From Actinomadura livida (GTDB taxonomy: Bacteria; Actinomycetota; Actinomycetes; Streptosporangiales; Streptosporangiaceae), in the NCBI RefSeq assembly GCF_014648675.1, contig NZ_BMRO01000003.1:542711-606710 (forward strand): a DNA stretch of 64,000 nt, read 5' to 3'. The notes beneath the pieces were generated by a model. The model made no database searches, was not told the DNA's origin, and saw only the letters and a program-made list of their open reading frames with translations. Both the position numbers and the translations under genes were made by a program. Shown here piece after piece: positions 54,017 through 62,504 of this stretch; position 1 is the stretch's first letter, and the number at the start of each line of letters is the position of its first letter.

Positions 54017-54652
54017 TCAGGGGGTGTCGCCGGGCGCGCCGAGGTGGCGCCGTCCCCAGTCGACGAGCGGGCGCAGGCGGCGCCACGCCTCCCTGATCCT
54101 CGGCACGACCTCCGGCGTCCGCATCCACGGGTCGGCGGGCCAGCCCTCGTGCGCGTAGAGCGAGCGGTGGCGGAGGAGTTCCAGGCGGGGGTGGTCGGCG
54201 GGCGCACCGCGGGGGCGGGTCTTGAGCCGGTCGCCGGCGATCTCCATCCCGGCGGCGCGCAGCTCCTCCACGACGGCCTGGAGCTCGCCGCCGGACGTCT
54301 CGGAGCCGACCGCGTCCCGGTAGCGGCGGAGCTGCTCGGGAGTCGGGGCGTACATCCCGCCGGCGGCGAGCAGCCCGTCCGCGTCGACCTGGAGGTAGAA
54401 GCCCTCGCTCGTATGGCCGCCCTGGTGGGTCTTGTAGGGCGTCTTGTCCTTGCTGAACCGGAGGTCGCGGTACGGGCGGAAGAGCTTGACCGCGCCGAAC
54501 TCGTCCTCCAGTTCGGCGCACAGCTCGGTCATCGGTTCGCGTACGTGGCGTTCGTACGTGTCCTTGTGGGCCGACCAGTAGGACTTGCTGTTGTCGGCCT
54601 GCAGGCCCTCGTAGAACTCGAACGTCTCGCGGGTGAATCCCTTGAACGCCAC
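54017..54652 (-). CDS. DUF2461 family protein
   Basis: The 211-residue protein matches the DUF2461/TIGR02453 pattern: FKGFTRETFEFYEGLQADNSKSYW at the start, LFRPYRDLRFSKDKTPYKTHQGG in the middle. The family is widespread and functionally uncharacterised. It lies 9 bases after the FAH-family gene on the same strand. Confidence 0.92.
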   Translation of the reverse strand: MAFKGFTRETFEFYEGLQADNSKSYWSAHKDTYERHVREPMTELCAELEDEFGAVKLFRPYRDLRFSKDKTPYKTHQGGHTSEGFYLQVDADGLLAAGGMYAPTPEQLRRYRDAVGSETSGGELQAVVEELRAAGMEIAGDRLKTRPRGAPADHPRLELLRHRSLYAHEGWPADPWMRTPEVVPRIREAWRRLRPLVDWGRRHLGAPGDTP

Positions 54653-54661
54653 GGCTCCCCC

Positions 54662-55426
54662 TCAGTCGCGGGCGATGACCCGGTTGGTGAGGCTGCCGAC
54701 GCCGTCGATGGTGACCGTCACCTCGTCCCCGATGTCCAGCGGGCCGACCCCCTCCGGGGTGCCGGTGAGGATGACGTCGCCGGGCAGCAGGGTCATGACC
54801 TGGCTCACGTACTCGACGAGGGCCGGGACGTCGTGCAGCAGGTGGGACGTGCTGGAGTCCTGCCGGACCTCGCCGTTCACGGTGGTGGAGATCGCGAGGT
54901 CGGCGGGGTCGGCCTCGGTCTCGATCCACGGGCCGAGCGGGCAGAACGTGTCGAACCCCTTGGCGCGCGTCCACTGCCCGTCCCTGGCCTGGAGGTCCCG
55001 GGCGGTGACGTCGTTGGCGCAGGTGTAGCCGAGGACGACGTCGGCGGCGCGGGACGCCGGCACCTCGCGGCACATCCGGCCGATGACGACGGCCAGCTCG
55101 CCCTCGTAGTCGACCCGCTCCGACAGCTTCTGCGGGTACATGATCGCCTCGCCGGGGCCGATCACGGCGGTGGACGGCTTGGCGAACAGCATCGGCTCGG
55201 CCGGGGCCTCGCCGCCCATCTCCGCCGCGTGGGCGGCGTAGTTCTTGCCGATCGCGATGACCTTGCTCGGCAGTATCGGCGCGAGCAGCCGGACGTCGGC
55301 GAGCGGGAAACGCTGCCCGGTGAACGTCAGCTCACCGAACGGATGGGCCGCGATGGCGGCGACGGTGTCCTCCTCCACCACGCCGAAGGCCATGCCGTCG
55401 TCGGTGGAGAACCTGGCGATACGCAT
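54662..55426 (-). CDS. Fumarylacetoacetate hydrolase family protein
   Basis: The 254-residue enzyme has the FAH/2-hydroxyhepta-2,4-diene-1,7-dioate isomerase fold: KVIAIGKNYAAHAAEMGG, the metal site in VDYEGELAVVIGR, TCANDVTARDLQ and DVILTGTPEGVGPL. Members cleave or isomerise beta-diketones in aromatic degradation. No pathway genes surround it, so the substrate is unknown. It is upstream of the DUF2461 gene in a probable two-gene transcript. Confidence 0.93.
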   Translation of the reverse strand: MRIARFSTDDGMAFGVVEEDTVAAIAAHPFGELTFTGQRFPLADVRLLAPILPSKVIAIGKNYAAHAAEMGGEAPAEPMLFAKPSTAVIGPGEAIMYPQKLSERVDYEGELAVVIGRMCREVPASRAADVVLGYTCANDVTARDLQARDGQWTRAKGFDTFCPLGPWIETEADPADLAISTTVNGEVRQDSSTSHLLHDVPALVEYVSQVMTLLPGDVILTGTPEGVGPLDIGDEVTVTIDGVGSLTNRVIARD

Positions 55427-55448
55427 GCTCGAAAGCCTAGTGCGTCGG

Positions 55449-56810
55449 TCAGAAGCCGCATGCCCTGCCGTTGAGCTTGCAGCCCTTGGGGGTCGTCGTG
55501 GCGCCGGCCGCGCCGAACTGGACCTCCCACGTGCCGCCGGGCGGGATCGCGGGGGCGTCGTCCAGGTTCTTGATCTCGACCTTCTCGCCGCCCTTGGCGA
55601 GCTTCGCGCCCCAGATGTTCTTCACGTCCGCGCCGGGGGTGCGGAACGTCAGCTTCCAGGTCTTCATCGGCTCGTCGGTGCGGTTGGTGATGACCATCCG
55701 GCCTTCGAAGTACCCCTCGTCCTGCTGGACGAGCTGGTAGGTGATGCCGGTGCCCCGGAGCACCGGGCCGATCGGCGCGGTGGGCACCACCGGCGACGCG
55801 GGCTGCTCACCGGGCGCCCCGCCGACCGGGGGCGTGGCGGGAGCCCCGCTCGGCGACGGGCCGCCGGGCGTCGCCGGTGCCGGTCCGCCGCCCTCGGCCG
55901 GCGGGGCGGACGCCGCCGGGGAGGTGCCCGCCCCGGCCTTGTCGTCCTTGCCGGACCCGCCGGTCAGCAGCAGCACCGCGACCCCGGCGACGGCGAGGAG
56001 CACCACCAGGCCGCCGGCCAGCGCGACGAGCAGCAGCGGGCCCTTCGACCGCGGCGTGCCGGACGGCGGCACCGCGCCGGACGGCGACGCGGCGGGCGGC
56101 ATCGTCTCCTGCGGCGGCGCCCCGGGCATCGCGTACGCGAACGCCGGACTCGGCTCGGCGGGATTCGGCGGGGCAGGGCTTGATGGGGCGGGACTCGGTG
56201 GGGCAGGGCTGGGCGCGGCGGGGGCCGGCATCTCCGATTCGGCGGCGAACTGCCCCGTCCACGGCCCCTCTTCCGGCACGGGCCCCCCTGCGCCGTCCGG
56301 AGGGGCGGCGGGTTCCGCACCGGCCGGCGCCTGCTCCTCCAGCGCCGCCGGTTCCTCCTCAACGGCGGGCTCAGGAGCGGGCTCGGGCGGGGGCGGGGCC
56401 TGCGCGTACGCCGGGGCGGGCATCGCGAACACGGCCGCCTCCGGCGCGGACCGCACGGACGGGAGCGGCACGTCGGTGACGGTGTTCGAGGATTCCGGGC
56501 CGTCGGTGACGGTGTCCAAGGTCCCCGGGCCGTCGGTGGGGGTCGCGGGGGCCTCGTCGTCCAGGCCGGGGATCAGCGAGTCCTGGAAGGTCACGTCCAG
56601 GTCGTCCTCGGAATCGTCCTGCGGGACGTCCTGGAGGGTCGCTCCGGATCCGACGAGGTCGTCCACGGGCCGGTCGACGAAGGTCGCCTCCGGGCCCGCC
56701 GCGGCGGTCTCGGACTCGGCGGCCCGGCCGCGGACGCGGAACTCGGCGGTCGTCTTGTGGTCCGGGGGAACGTACCCGGGCTCCTCGCCGCTCAACTCGT
56801 CACCCTCCAC
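55449..56810 (-). CDS. Large membrane protein with CBM2-like ectodomain, paralog of the 6223 gene
   Basis: The 453-residue protein starts at a GTG. A long, acidic and Pro/Ala-rich cytoplasmic region (about 1-250) is followed by a single transmembrane segment (around LLLVALAGGLVVLLAVAGVAV, about 260-285), a Pro/Gly-rich linker and a C-terminal beta domain of about 110 residues. That domain (TWKLTFRTPGADVKNIWG, IPPGGTWEVQFGAAG, CKLNGRACGF) follows the CBM2 fold and ends as the 6223 protein does. It could sense or bind a cell-surface polymer. It is alone on its strand with a small TPR-like gene upstream. Confidence 0.78.
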   Translation of the reverse strand: MEGDELSGEEPGYVPPDHKTTAEFRVRGRAAESETAAAGPEATFVDRPVDDLVGSGATLQDVPQDDSEDDLDVTFQDSLIPGLDDEAPATPTDGPGTLDTVTDGPESSNTVTDVPLPSVRSAPEAAVFAMPAPAYAQAPPPPEPAPEPAVEEEPAALEEQAPAGAEPAAPPDGAGGPVPEEGPWTGQFAAESEMPAPAAPSPAPPSPAPSSPAPPNPAEPSPAFAYAMPGAPPQETMPPAASPSGAVPPSGTPRSKGPLLLVALAGGLVVLLAVAGVAVLLLTGGSGKDDKAGAGTSPAASAPPAEGGGPAPATPGGPSPSGAPATPPVGGAPGEQPASPVVPTAPIGPVLRGTGITYQLVQQDEGYFEGRMVITNRTDEPMKTWKLTFRTPGADVKNIWGAKLAKGGEKVEIKNLDDAPAIPPGGTWEVQFGAAGATTTPKGCKLNGRACGF

Positions 56811-56873
56811 TCGTCGATCTCATGGAGTCCGACGACGGGCACGGCGATTCGGTTCAGAGGTACCGCAAACCGG

Positions 56874-57251
56874 TCAGCCGGCGGGGGTCGGCTCCAGGCC
56901 GCGGCGGGCCGCCTGGCGCAGCTGCCGGTTGAGCGTGTCGGTGATGAGCTCGATGGCGTCCGGGGTGGTGGCGTTCTGGGCGCCGCTGAGCCAGCGGGTG
57001 GCCTCGGCCAGCAGGTCCTCGGCCGAGACCGATTCGTCGGCGGCGCCCGCGTCCGCCCTGCGCCCGAGGACGGCGCCGAGCCGCAGCGCGGCGGCGGGGC
57101 GGCCGGACTCGGCGGCGCGCCGGTACCAGTCCGCGGCCTGCTTCAGATCGCCTTCGCGCTCGTACATCTCCCCCAGGCCGAAGGCCACGTCCGCCCACGT
57201 GCCGTCCGTCGGACGCCCGAGATCCTCGGGGCTCCAGCGTCGGACAGGCAT
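56874..57251 (-). CDS. Small TPR/Sel1-like protein
   Basis: The ATG at 57251 gives 125 residues with one clear TPR/Sel1 unit (WADVAFGLGEMYEREGDLKQAADWYRRAAESGRPAAALRLG) and a helical C-terminus. A longer frame exists to 57389 but the sequence upstream reads as untranslated. Single TPR pairs usually mediate protein contacts; the partner is unknown. It lies 63 bases before the CBM2-like gene on the same strand. Confidence 0.75.
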   Translation of the reverse strand: MPVRRWSPEDLGRPTDGTWADVAFGLGEMYEREGDLKQAADWYRRAAESGRPAAALRLGAVLGRRADAGAADESVSAEDLLAEATRWLSGAQNATTPDAIELITDTLNRQLRQAARRGLEPTPAG

Positions 57252-57415
57252 GCGATCACTCCGGTGGTTCGGGTCGGTGGATGACGGCGCGCGGAAGGCT
57301 CGCACGCGCCGTGCGGAACCCATGGTGGACGCTCCGCCCGAAATCCGCCACCGCTTTCGCCATGTTTGGCGAAATTCCTCCGGAAGCATTCCGTTACCGG
57401 CGCAAAGACCCCCGT

Positions 57416-57841
57416 TCAGTCGAACGACCGATTTTCGCCATACGAGTAGCGGGCGAGCCGGTCCTCGAACCCGTCGTGGCCCGCGGTGAAGGGGCGCAGC
57501 GGGACCGGCGGCCCGGCCGCGACGCCGCCTTCCAGGAGCGCGGGGACGGCGCGAGGGTCGGGCAGGACGCCTCCGCCGAGCCGGACCGGGTCGCGCAGGA
57601 CCGTCCGGACGCCGGGTTCACCGGAGATGTACTCGCCGAGGACGAATCCTTCGGACTCGTTCCACACGAGGGCCTGGAGCCCGAGGACGAAGGTCGCGTC
57701 CCGGGGGTGCGAGGGGTCGAGCCACACCTTCGACAGCGGCGTTCCCCGTTCCTGAAGCGCGTCACCGACACGGGTGATGTATCCGCGGGTGGCTTCGACG
57801 AAGGGGTCCGGGTGAGGCAGGGGGCGAATACGGCCGATCAC
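57416..57841 (-). CDS. DUF6292-like protein
   Basis: A 141-residue protein starting at a GTG. The region GYITRVGDALQERGTPLSKVWLDPSHPRDATFVLGLQALVWNESEGFVLG and GGGVLPDPRAV resembles actinomycete DUF6292 proteins as I recall them. Function is unknown; such genes are often near GntR and small regulators on mobile elements. Confidence 0.65.
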   Translation of the reverse strand: MIGRIRPLPHPDPFVEATRGYITRVGDALQERGTPLSKVWLDPSHPRDATFVLGLQALVWNESEGFVLGEYISGEPGVRTVLRDPVRLGGGVLPDPRAVPALLEGGVAAGPPVPLRPFTAGHDGFEDRLARYSYGENRSFD

Positions 57842-58039
57842 TGGATCATCCCTCTCTCTTCCGTCTCCTAGAAGTATGAGGGAAAAGATCCGTTATGTCC
57901 CGTTTCCTGGGGTAGAAATCTTCCTGAAGGCAGCACGAACAGCCCCCTTCACCCCATTCCTCCCTTCGTTACCCCTCGTCATCGGGCGGGGAGACCGGAC
58001 GGTGCCGTGCGCGGGGGCCCCGTCGCCCCCGCGGGGCCG

Positions 58040-58375
58040 TCAGCGCGCCGCCAGGGCGACTGCCTGGCGATGCCGCGGCCGCATACGGGGGCGAGGAGGC
58101 GCCGCGTAGGCCAGCCGGGGCACGAGGACCGCGGCGAACCCCGCCGCCGAGCAGGCCGCCGCCAGCCGCGCCGGCACGCCCGCGCGCCGTCCCAGCTCGG
58201 CCGTGATCACCAGGACCGCGATCCCGGTGACCACGACGTGCACGCCTCCGGGCCACGGCTCCCGCACGCGAGGCGCGGGAACCGGCGTCAGCACCAGCAG
58301 CGCGTCCGCGCACTCGCTGGGCTCCTCCCACACGCCCGGCGCACCCGGCGCCGGCTCTGTCCGACTCTCTTCCAC
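58040..58375 (-). CDS. Small membrane protein, unknown function
   Basis: A 111-residue protein starting at a GTG, with a polar Glu/Pro-rich N-terminus and two hydrophobic segments (VHVVVTGIAVLVITAEL and AACSAAGFAAVLVPRLAYA). The last 20 residues are basic. I recognise no family. It lies 46 bases after a second small membrane protein gene on the same strand. Confidence 0.6.
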   Translation of the reverse strand: MEESRTEPAPGAPGVWEEPSECADALLVLTPVPAPRVREPWPGGVHVVVTGIAVLVITAELGRRAGVPARLAAACSAAGFAAVLVPRLAYAAPPRPRMRPRHRQAVALAAR

Positions 58376-58421
58376 CTCGAACTCTCCTTAGGTCAGCGGC
58401 CCGCCCCGCGGCGACCGGAGA

Positions 58422-58625
58422 TCATGTGGTGCGGGGGCCCGACCGTGCTTCGCCGACCGGTACCACCACGTTGACCAGTGGCGCGATGCGGCCGAGCGAC
58501 GGCCGGGGCCTGGCCTCCCGGCTGGCGAATCGCAGGTTCTTCGTGCGCACGCCCATGAGCAGGACGTTGAGGACGAAGACGAGGAACAGTGCGGTGGGAA
58601 CGAGAACCCACAGGGCGACCAGCAT
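58422..58625 (-). CDS. Small single-pass membrane protein, unknown function
   Basis: A 67-residue protein (MLVALWVLVPTALFLVFVLN) with one transmembrane segment and a basic cytoplasmic tail. The ATG is clear and a ribosome site (GGAGG) is found nearby. It is divergent from the GntR gene across an AT-rich 247-base region that holds promoters and a palindrome. Confidence 0.65.
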   Translation of the reverse strand: MLVALWVLVPTALFLVFVLNVLLMGVRTKNLRFASREARPRPSLGRIAPLVNVVVPVGEARSGPRTT

Positions 58626-58711
58626 GGTTGAACCCTCCTCCGACTGGTTCGGGATATCTCTTACATCCGAAAGTTCCTACTGCTAGTGTTGTCCGGGTTC
58701 TTAGCTGGTTG

Positions 58712-58727
58712 ACTTGTACCAACAAGT
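58712..58727. promoter_or_regulatory. GntR-type operator in the AT-rich divergent region
   Basis: ACTTGT-ACCA-ACAAGT is a perfect interrupted palindrome (6-bp arms) in the style of GntR/HutC operators. A TTGACT -35-like box overlaps its start. The region has lower GC than anywhere nearby and feeds both the GntR gene and the small membrane protein genes. Confidence 0.65.
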
Positions 58728-58872
58728 GTCTCACCAAAGGTGTTACCCTTTTTCGAGGTTGCAAACACGTTGGCCGGGAACTACTTGTTTAGATCATGTA
58801 GTCCGGTTCGATGTACATCCCTCGTCGGGGGCGGGGGCACGAACGTGAGCAGGCCGGGAAGGGAGCGGACCC

Positions 58873-59760
58873 ATGGCCCGTACGACGCCTCGCCGCTGGC
58901 GCGACATCGCTACTGACCTGCTCCAGCGCATCGAGGCCGGGGACCTCTCGCCCGGGGACGGCTCGTCCGGCCGGCGCCGCCTCCCGCCCGAGAAGGATCT
59001 GGAGTCCTACTACGGCGCGTCCCGCAACACCGTCCGGGACGCGCTGTCCTGGCTGCAGCAGCAGGGCTTCGTCGTCTCCGAGCAGGGCAAGGGGACCTTC
59101 GTCGTCCACCGGCCCAACATCGTCCACGTGACGCTGTCGGCGGCCGAGCTGGGGCTGGCGCCGGGCAACAGGTCGGGTCAGTGGTACAACCGGGACGCCT
59201 TCATCCCCGCGAGCCGCGAGGTGACGGTCTCCCCGGTGAAGGTCGAGGTCCAGGAGGGCACGAAGGTCATCGCCCGGTACCTCCAGACGAACCCCGGTTC
59301 GGAGTTCGTCTCCCGCCACCAAGAGCTGTTCCTCGACGAGCGGCCTTGGGCCCTGCAGACATCGTTCTATCCGCTCAGCTTCGCCACCGAAGGCGCGTCC
59401 CGGCTGCTCTACCCCCGCGACATCCCCGAGGGCGCGGTCGCCTACCTCGGCGAGACGCTCGGCTACAGCGAGGTCGGCTTCCACGACGAGATCAGGGCCC
59501 GGATCCCCGACGAGAACGAGAAGCGGTTCTTCAACCTCGGCGACTCCGCGGCCGACGTCGTCTTCGAGACCGTCCGGACGGCGTACTCCCCCGACGGCAA
59601 GGCGTTCCGGCTCACCGTGACGGTATGGCCCGCCGACCGCACACGGCTGCACTACAACAACGGGAAGGTCCCGGACGACGTCCTCCGGACGCCCGGCCTG
59701 GGCCCCTCCGACCACGCTCCGCGCGAATCCCCGCCGGCCGACGACGCCGGAAGCGGATAG
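58873..59760 (+). CDS. GntR family regulator with UTRA domain
   Basis: The 295-residue HutC-subfamily regulator has an N-terminal winged helix (LPPEKDLESYYGASRNTVRDALSWLQQQGFVVSEQGKGTFVVH) and a C-terminal UTRA effector domain (ASREVTVSPVKVEVQEG, SRHQELFLDERPWALQTSFYPLSF). Its operator is probably the ACTTGT palindrome upstream. A hairpin directly after the stop should terminate it. Confidence 0.93.
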   Translation: MARTTPRRWRDIATDLLQRIEAGDLSPGDGSSGRRRLPPEKDLESYYGASRNTVRDALSWLQQQGFVVSEQGKGTFVVHRPNIVHVTLSAAELGLAPGNRSGQWYNRDAFIPASREVTVSPVKVEVQEGTKVIARYLQTNPGSEFVSRHQELFLDERPWALQTSFYPLSFATEGASRLLYPRDIPEGAVAYLGETLGYSEVGFHDEIRARIPDENEKRFFNLGDSAADVVFETVRTAYSPDGKAFRLTVTVWPADRTRLHYNNGKVPDDVLRTPGLGPSDHAPRESPPADDAGSG

Positions 59761-59789
59761 ACCCCCGCCGCCCGACCGCGGCGGAGGTC
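59760..59789 (+). terminator. Terminator hairpin after the GntR gene
   Basis: CCGCCGC / GCGGCGG arms (59765-59771, 59778-59784) extend with a few more pairs outward past one mismatch, starting at the stop codon. No T run follows. Confidence 0.55.
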
Positions 59790-59897
59790 TCGCAACCATT
59801 CGAATACGCCCCCCTTCCCGACCGCGTGTGGGAGCCCGAGGCACTCTCATGACCGGCCGGGAGGCGGGGGCTCGGCTTTTCCCGGAGTCAGGAGCAC

Positions 59898-60563
59898 GTG
59901 GACACAGAGACAGGGGCCCGCCAACGCAGCCGGGCCGCCCGAATCGGCTACCGCATCCGCCTAGCCCGGCCGGACGAACTCGATGACGTCCTCGGGCTCA
60001 TCGACCACGCGGCCGCGTGGCTGCGAGAGAAGAAGAACACGACGCAGTGGGCCAATCCCTGGCCCAGCATCGACGACCGCCGGAAACGCGTCTACGAGGC
60101 CCTGCTGAACCGCGAGACGTGGCTGCTGTTCGACAGGGAGCGCCTGATCGGCACCGTCAGCATCAGGCTGATCGGCCACGAGGAGCTCTGGACCGCGCGA
60201 GAGCGCGAGACCGAGGCCGTCTACCTGCACCGCCTCGTCGTCCACCGCGACTACACCGGCCTCGGCCTGGGCGCCGAGCTGATCGAGTGGGCCGGCCGCA
60301 AAGGAGCCGCTCGGCAGCGGAATGCCGAGCTGATCCGGATCGACGTCTGGACCGACAACACCGAACTCCACGACTACTACCGCCGCCAGGGCTTCCAGGA
60401 CGTCGCCATCCGCACCACCAGCGACAACACGCCCTCAGGCGCGCTCTTCGAGAAACCGCTGCGCACGGGCCCGCCGAGCGCGGTCACCCGGATCACCGAA
60501 CGACGCCGGCCGCAGGCGATGCCCGGCCGGCGTGCGGAGCTCACACGAAGCGGACGAGCATGA
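59898..60563 (+). CDS. GNAT family N-acetyltransferase
   Basis: A 221-residue protein starting at a GTG. Residues 18-175 are a GNAT fold: YRIRLARPDELDDVLGLI, VYLHRLVVHRDYTGLGLGAELIEWA (acetyl-CoA loop in LGLGAEL) and DNTELHDYYRRQGFQDV. The last 35 residues are basic and variable. Its 3' end overlaps the RHH-like gene on the other strand by 23 bases. Confidence 0.92.
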   Translation: MDTETGARQRSRAARIGYRIRLARPDELDDVLGLIDHAAAWLREKKNTTQWANPWPSIDDRRKRVYEALLNRETWLLFDRERLIGTVSIRLIGHEELWTARERETEAVYLHRLVVHRDYTGLGLGAELIEWAGRKGAARQRNAELIRIDVWTDNTELHDYYRRQGFQDVAIRTTSDNTPSGALFEKPLRTGPPSAVTRITERRRPQAMPGRRAELTRSGRA

Positions 60564-60828
60564 GGTCGCTGTCGGGGGTCTCGCGCCAGTAGACCGCGCC
60601 GGATTCGCGGGACATGTTCTCGACCTCGTTGGCGATGATCAGCGCCCGGTTGATGCAGTCGGTCTTGTTGTAACCGGTCAGTTCCTGGAGGCGCTGGAGG
60701 GACTGGACGGCCTTGCCGGTCAGGTTGACCGTCACGCGCTCGCCCTGCGGGACCGCCTCGGCGCGGTGGGGGTCGTCGGCGTCCATGGTTCCACCCGAGT
60801 TGTCGGAGGCTGCTCGAGAGTTCGTCAT
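60541..60828 (-). CDS. Ribbon-helix-helix-like small protein
   Basis: The ATG at 60828 gives 95 residues. The segment ERVTVNLTGKAVQSLQRLQELTGYNKTDCINRALIIANEVENM fits an RHH fold: a beta strand followed by two helices, as in CopG-like DNA-binding proteins. The C-terminal RESGAVYWRETPDSDLMLVRF is unlike antitoxins. No toxin gene is adjacent. The next 340 bases to the right hold no gene but contain two palindromes. Confidence 0.72.
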   Translation of the reverse strand: MTNSRAASDNSGGTMDADDPHRAEAVPQGERVTVNLTGKAVQSLQRLQELTGYNKTDCINRALIIANEVENMSRESGAVYWRETPDSDLMLVRFV

Positions 60829-61038
60829 GAGCGCGTACTCCAATCGGGGGCGGGGCCGGTCCGGCGGAGGCGCCGGGGCCGCCGCCGGGTGAGGCGAGGA
60901 TACAGCCTTCCGTCAGCAAACCCATGCCCCTGGTACAGGGTGCACGTTAGTGGTTCCCCGGTCATTTGCCCCGGAAACCTCCACTGACCCGTCTTCGCTT
61001 GATTGTCGCCATCAAGATAGCTCATAGTCACCTGACTT

Positions 61039-61055
61039 CATACATCAAATGTATG
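61039..61055. promoter_or_regulatory. Inverted repeat CATACAT-CAA-ATGTATG
   Basis: A perfect 17-bp interrupted palindrome in the AT-rich part of the 338-base gap between the RHH-like gene and the cNMP-binding gene. It and the bases after it (GTATGGTCTTCGTAT) resemble the element at 15832-15847. Confidence 0.5.
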
Positions 61056-61123
61056 GTCTTCGTATGACTCCCACTGTAGCCTCTTGGTTGGGAGAAGTGG
61101 GGACACGACGAACGCCGGGAGGA

Positions 61124-61140
61124 CGGCGTACACTACGCCG
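61124..61140. promoter_or_regulatory. Second palindrome before the cNMP-binding gene
   Basis: CGGCGTA-CAC-TACGCCG has 7-bp perfect arms and lies 27 bases before the GTG start at 61167, near the expected transcript start or 5' leader. Confidence 0.45.
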
Positions 61141-61166
61141 CACCTTCCCGGGGGAAGGAATGATTC

Positions 61167-62498
61167 GTGAGCACCGACCGTTCCGCGGCGCGGCTGTGGA
61201 GGCAGGCGACCTCCCACGGCGGCACCGGCCTGCTGAACGCGAAGGTCACGACCCCCGTGACGCTCCTCGCCGTCCTGCTCGGATACGCACTGGACGGCTC
61301 GCCGGGAGCGATGGTCGTCGGCGGCCTGACGTTCCTGTCGCTTCCCGCGGTGACCATGACGAACGCGTTCGTCCAGTACATGCGGGCCGGGTCGCTGCAG
61401 GAGACGAGCGGGCCGCCGCCCGCTCCCCCGCCCTCGCTCGCCGGCCGCCTCCGGGTGGCCGAGCGCCTCCCCCTGCCCGACCGCTCCTATGACGGGACGA
61501 CGTTCTGGGGAGCGCTGAGCCCCGACGAGCGGCATGCGCTGTACGCCGTGGCGCGCCCCCACACGTACGGCAAGGAGGACGTGCTCTGCCGCGAGGGCGG
61601 GCCCGCGAGCGAGGTCATCGTGATCCTGGCCGGCTGGACGCGGGTGTCGGTCGAGGAGGGCCCCGACCAGCGGATCATCGCGTTCCGGGGCGCGGGCGAG
61701 CTCGTCGGCGAGCGGGCCGCGCTGATGGTCAAGGACCGGTCCGCCACGGTCACCGCCGAAGGCGACGTCCAGGCGCTCCGTGTCGGCGCCAGGGAATTCG
61801 CGTCCTTCCTGGACGGGAACCCGCGCGTCCGCGGCGTCCTGGAGCAGCAGGTCTACCGGCGGCAGACCGAGCGGCCCGCGCAGGACACAGGCGTCCTGCC
61901 GGACTGGTCGGGGGGCAACTGCACGGTCCTGATCACCGACATCACCGGGTTCAGCTCACCGGTGCGCACCGACGCCGACCGCAGGGACGTGCTGGAGACC
62001 ATGTACCGGCTCCTGGACGAGGCGTTCACCGCCTCGGGCCTCGCCCTCGCGGACTTCCACCAGGAGGACCGCGGCGACGGCGCCCTCATCGTCGTCCCGC
62101 CGACCACGCCGACCGAGGCGGTCGTCGACCCGATGCTCGCGCACCTGGCCGCGGCGCTGCGCCGGCACAACCGGCGGGCCGCCGAGGCCGCCCGGATGCA
62201 GCTGCGGGCCGCGCTGCACGTGGGTCCCGTGCAGCGCGGCCCGAAGGGCGTCTCCGGCATCTCGATCATCACCGCCCGCCGGATGGTGGACGCGCCCGCG
62301 GTGAAGAAGCGCGTCGCCGAGACGGGCGCCGACCTCGCGTTCGTCGCCTCCGACTTCGTGTTCGAGAACGTGATCACGTCGGCCCCGGGGTTCGTCGACC
62401 CCGGCCGCTACGCGCGCGTGCGCGTCCGGCTGAAGGAGACGTCGCTGTCGGCCTGGCTCACGCTCGAAGGCGGAGAGTCGCAGCTCAGAGCCGTCTGA
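61167..62498 (+). CDS. Membrane cNMP-binding protein with class III cyclase-like domain
   Basis: The 443-residue protein starts at a GTG. Two hydrophobic segments (about 27-65) are followed by a Pro linker, a cyclic-nucleotide-binding domain (about 105-205; EDVLCREGGPASEVIVILAG, GAGELVGERAAL) and a class III nucleotide cyclase homology domain (about 240-430). The latter keeps both metal Asp positions (ITDITGF and EDRGDGALIVV), but the GxxVNxAxR segment reads GISIITARRM, lacking the transition-state Asn. It is probably a sensor rather than an active cyclase. In many streptomycetes such proteins respond to cAMP-like signals. Confidence 0.82.
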   Translation: MSTDRSAARLWRQATSHGGTGLLNAKVTTPVTLLAVLLGYALDGSPGAMVVGGLTFLSLPAVTMTNAFVQYMRAGSLQETSGPPPAPPPSLAGRLRVAERLPLPDRSYDGTTFWGALSPDERHALYAVARPHTYGKEDVLCREGGPASEVIVILAGWTRVSVEEGPDQRIIAFRGAGELVGERAALMVKDRSATVTAEGDVQALRVGAREFASFLDGNPRVRGVLEQQVYRRQTERPAQDTGVLPDWSGGNCTVLITDITGFSSPVRTDADRRDVLETMYRLLDEAFTASGLALADFHQEDRGDGALIVVPPTTPTEAVVDPMLAHLAAALRRHNRRAAEAARMQLRAALHVGPVQRGPKGVSGISIITARRMVDAPAVKKRVAETGADLAFVASDFVFENVITSAPGFVDPGRYARVRVRLKETSLSAWLTLEGGESQLRAV

Positions 62499-62504
62499 AG
62501 CCGG

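Noticed and set aside
60541..60828. RHH antitoxin with partner toxin
   Set aside because: The adjacent GNAT is convergent rather than in an operon with it, and its sequence is not a TacT-type toxin, so no pair is supported.
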